Assembly (NCBI GenBank): GCA_026874595.1
Contig: CM049306.1
Span: 32,936,019 to 33,000,018, forward strand
Length of the DNA: 64,000 nt
Direction: 5' to 3'
Source: Sipunculus nudus
Taxonomy: Eukaryota; Annelida; Sipuncula; Golfingiida; Sipunculidae
Positions 57,092 through 64,000 of the stretch are shown one piece after another (within the stretch, counting starts at the first letter, position 1; each line of letters starts with the position of its first letter). Both the position numbers and the translations under genes were made by a program. The notes below the pieces were generated by a model. That model was given only the letters and a program-made list of their open reading frames with translations. It was not told the DNA's origin and did no database searches.

Positions 57092-57950
57092 AGCTCACCT
57101 GACTATAAGTCATCTGAGCTATAGTTGTGGTCCTTTGTCCGTTGTCCGTCCGTCAATCCGTTAACAGGGCACGTTTTGAAACCATTGGGTGTAGGAATCC
57201 AAAATTTTGCATACAGTTAGATGTCCCCCAAAATCTCCTACCATACTGAATATTGGGTCACTAGGACTTTGTTCCTTCGAAATATTAAGGAAAAACCTCT
57301 GTTTTCTATAAAAAAAAGCCATTGTTACACTTTAAGGCTGCCTTTTATCAAAAGCACTGATCTGTTTTTGATCATATTTAGTATTCATATTCTTCCATAC
57401 ATTTTCTATGGACAAACCAAAAATTTGGTCAGTATTGCATATTGTTTTGAAGTTATGGGCCCAAATATAATGCATTTTTTAAAATCAGGAAATATATTTA
57501 CTCACTTAACATGAGAATTTCTGAAGCAAGAGACTTTTTTTCAGGGATATTACTTTATTTTATCAAGAATCAATTGTTTACCCAAATTAGATCTAAATTT
57601 TGCAATTTTTTTAAGTTATAAGCATAAATAAAAAATCAGTACCTTAATTTTTGTCCAACTTTGGCTACAGTATGTTTTTCCCTGTAAGTACTGTTGATTT
57701 AATTTTCACTGCATATATACATAAGGATTTAATCTTTTACAATCTGAAATTTCAAAGGAATTGATTAAAAAGAGAAGCTTTTATTCAAGTTTTCACACAC
57801 CATGTCAAGTGTTGTTTACATCAAGCCTACCTAGTTGTACAGCCTTCACTTGTGTTATGTAACCTACCTGAGGCAGCTTGGCTCAGCTTGGCCACTACTA
57901 GCAGTCTTCCCCTCTGCCCTGCACTCCCCCCCCCCCCTCAGCTGGTGCAT
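57092..57950 (+). repeat. Family A repeat copy A10, 3'-truncated
   Basis: The head is AGCTCACCTGACTATAAG / AGTCATCTGAGCT, with a short CCGTCCGTC microsatellite. One internal module follows with the usual landmarks (CCAAAATTTTGCATACAGTTAGATGTCCCC, GGGCCCAAATATAATGC). It fades after a C-run at about 57927-57937, with no tail. Confidence 0.75.
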
Positions 57951-58369
57951 AAATTAGATGAATGATATAATTTTCTGTATTTGATTCATTCTTATTCTAG
58001 GCTATGCTACATTTTAGATTTTGTATTGCACCACCAGAGTTACAATGATTAAAGTGTACATTTAATTGTGTCCACAAAGTGGTGTATTGCTATGAAAGTG
58101 TGGATGTTCATCAAATAAGTAATTCCTTACTTCAGAAGAGTAAAAACTTCACCAGGTGTGAAATTGACTATTAATTCCAGTAATTAAATTATAGCTGAGA
58201 TAGTATTTAGCACAATAAAACTGTTTGTCCTTCATTCAACCAAAAAATGTTTTAATTTTATCAAATTTAGTTAATCTTTTATTTCGATGAATGAAAAAAA
58301 GCATATACTGAAAACTCCAATGTACGAAACTGTTAAATAGTGATTCAAGAAATAATCTTGATGATGCCA
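57951..58369. other. Intronic DNA, nothing recognised
   Basis: AT-rich sequence between A10 and the family E repeat. Confidence 0.6.
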
Positions 58370-59182
58370 TGTTGTGGCATTGTATCCCCAGACAAAGTCG
58401 GGTGATACTTTGTTTTCATACCAGTCCAGCCGCCGCTGCCGCATATAAATCTTGTTGGCGCGATAACTCAAAAAATATTTCACAGATCTTTACCAAACTT
58501 GGTATATGTATAGATATGGGTGAGAGGACGAAGCCAATCAAAAAATGAGGTCATGACCTTTACTAGGAGAGTGTTCTTGACCTTGAATAGGTCCAATGTT
58601 GGGGAAAATCACACAATTCTTAAATATCTCAAAAAAATCTTGCATGGATTGATCCAAGAATCAAGTTGATCGAAGATCATGGATAGGGTTGTCATGTTCT
58701 AGAAACTGGTGGCGCCACGTATTATTCTTTACTTGTTTACTTTTCAAGCATTTTAATACCCCCAAATTTGCCACTTGACTACTGTGAGCATTATAAGTAA
58801 AAAAACTAATGGACAGATTTCTTTTATATAATGCATATACATAGATATGGGTTATGGGATGATGTTTATTTAAATCGGGGTCATGACCTTTCCTATGAGA
58901 GTGGCCTTGACCTTGAATATTCCCATATATGGTGAAATTCACACAAAATCTTTAATATCTCAGTAAGGGATACATGGAGCAAAAATCAAAATGACCTAAG
59001 ATCTTGGATAGCTTTGTCTTTTGCAGAAGACAGGTGGCGCCATCGTGTGTCGTTTCATTGTTAAAATGATGTTACCGCAATCACTTTGTAAGAATTTGAG
59101 GTACAGTCACCAAACACACAGGTTTGATGCATCTTATCAACGGCTAGGTCAAGTTGAACATGGATGACCTTGATGCATTTTT
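58370..59182 (+). repeat. Family E repeat, two diverged units
   Basis: The head region has GTATCCCCAGACAAAGTCGGGTGATAC (inverted GTATC/GATAC) and CAGCCGCCGCTGCCGC. Two units of about 340 bp share GGTCATGACCTTTCCTA..GAGAGTG..CTTGACCTTGAATA and end in a GGTGGCGCCA site (58708 and about 59032). The stretch GTCACCAAAC to GATGACCTTGATGCATTTTT at its end is repeated at 61570-61672. Confidence 0.7.
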
Positions 59183-60735
59183 AGCTCAGCTGACTATAAG
59201 TCATCTGAGCTATAGTCATGGTCCATTGTCCGTCGTCCGTCCGTCTGTCCGTCTGTCCGTTCATAGATGTGGCACATTTTGAAACCGTAAGACCTAGGAA
59301 TCCAAAATTCAGCATAATGTTAGATGTCTCCAAGATCTACTACCATGCCGAAAACTGGGTCTTTGCGACTTTGTTCCTTTTAGAAATTAAGGAAAAACCT
59401 CAATTTTTTATTAAAAACCTATTTTCACACTTCAGGACTGCCTTATATCAAAACAACCCATCTATTTTTCCTCATATTTACCATAAATATTCCTCTATAT
59501 AGTTCCTATATACATGCCAGAAATTAGGTCTGTATTATATAATTAAAAAAAGTTATAGGCTCAAACATAATGCATTTTGTAAAAAATCAGGAAAGATATT
59601 TGATCACTTAACACAAAACATATTAAAGCTAAGGACTTTTTTCCAGTAATATAACTTTAATTAATCAAAATTAAATTCTGTACCCAAAATTAGATCAAAA
59701 TTTTTTAAATTATTTAAAATATTAGCAAAAATAAAAAATGGTACCTTAAATTTTGTCCAACTTTGACCATGGCACATTTTTTTCTTAAAAGTACAGTTGA
59801 TTTAATTTTCACAGCCAGTTTACATATGAATTTAATCTGATGAATTTTGAAATTTGATAGTATAAGCTTAAAAAATAGTCTAGCTATTGGAATTTTTTAG
59901 AGGCTTTGATGTATTTGTATTTTCTAGCATCATGAATCCACTTTTGTTCACTACAACTGTGCCTGGTAATCCAAAAATTGGCATAATGTTAGATGTCCCT
60001 GAGATCTCCTTCCAAGCCAAAAACTGGGTCTCTGTGACTTTTTTTCTTTGAGAAATTAAGGAAAACCTCATTTTTTTATCAAAATCATTTTTACACTTCA
60101 GGAATGCCTAATATCAAAACCTATGATCTGAATTTGATCATAGTAAATATGCATATTCTTCCATACATTTCCTATGTACATTCCAAAAATTAGGTCAGTA
60201 TTGCGTAATTTGTTGAACTTATGGGCCGAAACATAATGCAACTTGAAAAAAAAATAAGGAAATATTTACTCACTCAACATAATAATTCTTGAAGCTAGAG
60301 ACATTTTTTACAGGGATATAACTTCATTTAATCAAGATTCAATTGTACACTGAAAATTAGATCTGAATTTTGCAATTTTTTCAAGTTATTAGCATAAATA
60401 TAAAATCAGTACCTTAAATTTGCCCAACTTTGGCCACGGCACGTTTATTTCCAGTATGTACTGTGGATTTTATATTCACAGCATGTACACACAAGGATTC
60501 AATCGGTTAAAATCTTAAATTTTAAAATAAAAGCTAAAAAATAGGCTAGTTATTGAATTTTTAAGGGGCTCTTGTTGTATTTTCTTTCATTGTCAAGCAG
60601 CCCACTTAGGGGTCACTGTAGGTCATTCAGTATAGCTCTCTGTGCCCAGGGTGTTGTTATGTAATCCCATCACTCCTGCAAGCCCTCTTCTCTTTGTTGA
60701 GCTAATTCCAGCTGTCTGCAGTTAAAACCACAGGG

Positions 60736-60773
<38 letters not shown>

Positions 60774-61524
60774 CCCCCCCCCCCCAACCACACCCAATTC
60801 TGTTGACAGACCTGTACTATAAACAAGATGAATAATTTCACATTTTTCAGCAACCATCAGTAACAACAGAGACTCCTCCCCCACTGACCTCTTTAAAACA
60901 CAGGACTCATAAACAAGATGAATCTTATAATTTTAATGTTAAATTAATTCTTTTTGTTGAGACTTGGACAATTTTAATTTTTCAAAGATAAAAATGTTCA
61001 GGAATTGAATTCTAACATTCAAATGTGATAAAATATTATGATCTAACGTAAGTGCTAATTGACTAGATTTAAGAAGATATAAATACTTTGTAGCATTTGT
61101 CTCTCTTAAAGTTGGCCGGGCCTAGATGTGAATAATACTATTAAATTAAGTTTTAAAATCAGAAATATTGGTCAAACTTTGGGGGAATAATTTTTAAATC
61201 ATATGGCCATATATTTAACTATTGGAAACTTAATTTCTTCACACATTCTTTGTTTATGAAATGTAACTTTTATATAACACTTACTGTTGGCCCATTTTTC
61301 CCTTGATGCATCATAAAATGGTTTCAGGCCACTAGTTTAATACACAGTGCATATGTTTTAGCTTATGTCCATTATTCTGTAATCTACAGAGTTTAATTTT
61401 AGCAGCTCCATTTTCTCTTTTCTTTTGAAATGCTAATATACATTAACCAAAAGAAATAAGAATATTTTGTATTTGCTAATATTTTCCAAAATTCAGCTGA
61501 GCGATGTGACCCATGGGTCCCTTG
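59183..61524 (+). repeat. Family A repeat copy A11, complete
   Basis: The head is AGCTCAGCTGACTATAAG / AGTCATCTGAGCT, with a GTCC/GTCTGTCC microsatellite (59228-59262). Two internal modules, a (CT)n plus C-run at about 60739-60785, and the tail TCAGCTGAGCGATGTGACCCATGGGTCCCTTG follow. It is the closest relative of copy A1 and supplies the empty site for the insertion in that copy. Confidence 0.88.
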
Positions 61525-61672
61525 TTTCAAGGTCACAGCAGCGATTATGCTAAAATTATATTAGGGCAATAACTCATAAAGAATTTGTGGTCCAGTCACC
61601 AAACCTACAGTTAAGATGCATCTAATCAAGGGCTAGGCCAAGTTTGAATATGGATGACCTTGATGCATTTTT
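61525..61672 (+). repeat. Second copy of the family E end
   Basis: CAGTCACCAAACCTACAG through GGCTAGGCCAAG to GATGACCTTGATGCATTTTT repeats 59110-59182. As there, it is followed directly by a family A head at the T-run. Confidence 0.8.
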
Positions 61673-63978
61673 AGCTCAGCTGACTGAAAGTCATCTGAGC
61701 TATAGCGATCACTCTTTGTCCGTCGTCTGTCTGTCTGTCTGTCTGTCCGTCTGTCTGTCCGTTAACCAGGCACAAATCGTAACCGCCAGAACTGGAATCT
61801 TCTTACTTGACATCCTGGGAGGTCCATGAAAAAATCTCCTTGGAAACCAGAAATTAGGTCTCTGTTACCCATATCCTTCGAGCTATGGGGCCCCAAAGTA
61901 CCCCCCAGAAAAGTCCAAAATTTCATACAAAAACTTCAATATCTCATTAACAACTTGACTGATGGTCATGATTTTTGGCATACATATTGATCATGAGAGG
62001 TTCCATCAGTTCCTGAAGACTGGTGGCGCCACCTGTATTTTTCGATTTTTTACGAATTTTTTTCTCTATTTTTGAGACCTTTAAAAATGTGAACATCTGT
62101 TAACAAGGCACAAATCGTAATGACTGGACTTAGAATCTTCATTCTCGACACACTGAGAGACCTATGAAAAGTTTCCATGGAAACTAGAAATTAGGTCTCT
62201 GTTACCCATATCCTTCCAGCTATGGGGCCCCAAACTACCCCCCAGAAAAGTAAAAAATTTCAAACAAAAACTTCAATATCTCATTAAATACTTGACTGAT
62301 GGTCATGATTTTTGTCATATATATTGATCATGAGATGTTCCATCACTTCCTGCAGAATGGTGGCGCCACCTGTATCGTTCAATTTTTTACGAATTTTTTT
62401 CTCTATTTTTGAGACCTTTCAAAATGTTAACATCTGTTAACAAGGCACAAATCATAAAGACTGGACCTAGAATCTTCATACTTGACACACTGAGAGACCT
62501 ATGAAAAGTCTCCATTGAAACCAGAAATTAGGTCTCTGTTACCCATATTCTTCGAGCTATGGGGCCCCAAAGTACCCCCAAGAAAAGTAAAAAATTTCAT
62601 ACAAAAACTTCAATATCTCATTAACTGCTTGACTGATGGTCATGATTTGTAGCATAACTATTGATCATGAGATGTGTCATCACTTCCTGCAGACTGGTGG
62701 TGCCACCTTTATTGTTTGATTTTTTACGATTTTTTCCTCTATTTATGAGACCTTTAAGGATGCTGTCATCTGTTAGCATGGCACAAATCGTAACGACTGG
62801 ACCTAGAATCTTCATTCTTGACACACTGAGGGGTCCATGAAAAATATCCTTGGAAACCAGAAATTAGGTCTCTGTTAACCATATCCTTCGAGCTATGGGG
62901 CCCCAAAGTACCCCCCCCCCCCTCCGAGTAGTCAAAAATTTCATACAAAAACTTCAATATCTCAATAACTACATCACTGATGGTCATGATTTTTGGCATA
63001 CATATTGATTATGAAATGTTCCATCAGTTCCTGCAGACTTGTGGCGCCACCTGTATTGTTTGATTTTTTACGATTTTTTCCTCTATTTTTGAGACCTTTA
63101 AGGATGCTGTCATCTGTTAACGTGTCACAAATCATAAGGACTGGACCTAGAATCTTCATTCTCGACACACTGAGAGACCTATGAAAAGTCTCCATGGAAA
63201 CCAAAATTAGGTCTCTGTTACCCATATTCTTTGAGCTATGGAGCCCTAAAGTACCCCCAAGAAAAGTAAAAAAATTTCAAACAAAAACTTCAATATCTCA
63301 TTAACTACTTGAATGATGGTCATGATTTGTGGCATAACTATTGATCATGAGATGTGTCATCTGTTCCTGCAGACTGGTGGCGCCACCTGTATCATTCGAT
63401 TTTTTACGATTTTTTCCTCAATTTTTGAGACCTTTAAGGATGCTGTCATCTGTTAGCATGGCACAAATAGTAACGACTGGACCTAGAATCTTCATTCTCA
63501 ACACATTAGAAAACCTATGAAAAGTCTCCATGGAAACCAGAAATTAGGTCTCTGTTACCCATATCCTTCGAGCAATGGGGCCCCAAAGTACCCCCCCAGA
63601 GTAGTCAAAAATTTCATACAAAAACTTCAATATCTCAATAACTACATCACTGATGGTCATGATTTTTGGCATACATAATGATTATGAGATGTTCCATCAG
63701 TTCCTGCAGACTGGTGGAGCCACCTATGTTATCTAACAAGAGGGTACAAATTGCAACAACTGGACCTAGAAACTTCATTCTTGTCATGCAAGGAGGCCCA
63801 TGAAGAGTGCCTGTGGAAACTTGAAATTAGGTCTCTGTTACCCATATCCTTCAAGCTATAAGACTCTGAAGTATCCCTCAGAATAATGGACAATTTGATA
63901 CAAAAGCTGAAGTATCTGAACAACTAATACAGAGATCATCATGATTCTTTGCATGGATATTGACCATTAAGTGTTTTT
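61673..63978 (+). repeat. Family A head leading a seven-unit tandem array (about 337 bp)
   Basis: The hairpin AGCTCAGCTGACTGAAAG / AGTCATCTGAGCT and a GTCTGTCC microsatellite (61725-61762) are followed by tandem units. Each begins GTTAACAAGGCACAAATCGTAA or a close variant, at about 61762, 62099, 62439, 62773, 63117, 63453 and 63730. Each unit holds a TGGAAACCAGAAATTAGGTC block, GAGCTATGGGGCCCCAAAGTACCC, ATGGTCATGATTTTT and a GGTGGCGCCACC-type site (exact at 62022, 62359 and 63376). A C-run lies at about 62912. No protein gene is present. Confidence 0.88.
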
Positions 63979-64000
63979 AGCTCAGCTGACTGTAAGTCAT
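63979..64000 (+). repeat. Start of another family A head at the window edge
   Basis: After GTGTTTTT the sequence AGCTCAGCTGACTGTAAG begins again and runs off the window. It is either a new element or the next higher-order unit of the array. Confidence 0.8.

Noticed and set aside
61762-63978. CRISPR-like array because of regular repeats
   Set aside because: The units are about 337 bp, diverged and contiguous without unique spacers, in a eukaryotic repeat setting.

Overview
The window looks like invertebrate nuclear DNA, most likely from a lophotrochozoan and probably a bivalve mollusc. The DNA is AT-rich, has GT-AG introns, carries very large repeat-filled introns, and is dominated by hairpin-headed repeats with GTCC/GTCT microsatellites of the pearl / Helitron-like kind described in bivalves. 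The organism call is inference. No bacterial, phage or viral gene organisation is present.

One host gene can be supported: an internal part of a voltage-gated calcium channel alpha2/delta subunit (CACNA2D, alpha2delta-1/2-like) on the + strand. Seven exons were found at 13204-13285, 13786-13902, 33710-33775, 44692-44821, 46743-46874, 51884-51941 and 56107-56157. They add up to 636 coding bases (211 complete codons), with compatible phases across every intron. They cover the extracellular region from just after the expected signal peptide to the first strand of the VWA domain. The start codon and signal peptide exon were not found, and the rest of the VWA domain, Cache region and C-terminal anchor must lie beyond the right edge. 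Only about 1% of the window is coding.

The introns are a layered record of transposition. Family A (head TTTTAGCTCAGCTGAC plus GTCC microsatellite, tail GACCCATGGGTCCCTTG) has about a dozen copies, all in gene-sense orientation. Family B (head GTATCCGCC, 3' hairpin followed by CTAG/CTAA) has four copies and the hallmarks of a Helitron. Family C has five 180-bp units and a CTAG end. Families D and E are further hairpin/GTCC elements. Several copies are nested in one another, which gives empty sites and exact boundaries: A sits in C (52289-54899) and in D (48826-51308), and B sits in A (7352-8021, 39378-40545). There is also a decayed antisense CR1/L2-type LINE (18905-20805), two copies of a tRNA-type SINE, several inverted-repeat elements, minisatellites and a 337-bp tandem array at the right end.

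The observations most worth following are these. A perfect 12-bp palindrome, GGTGGCGCCACC, recurs 12 times in otherwise unrelated repeat families. Repeat arrays carry nuclear-receptor-type motifs (AGGTCA direct repeats and a perfect AGGTCA-n3-TGACCT). Two insertions have clean target duplications, a 344-bp unknown one at 909-1252 and a promoter-like one at 41504-43207. There is also a 53-bp near-perfect palindrome at 2825-2877.
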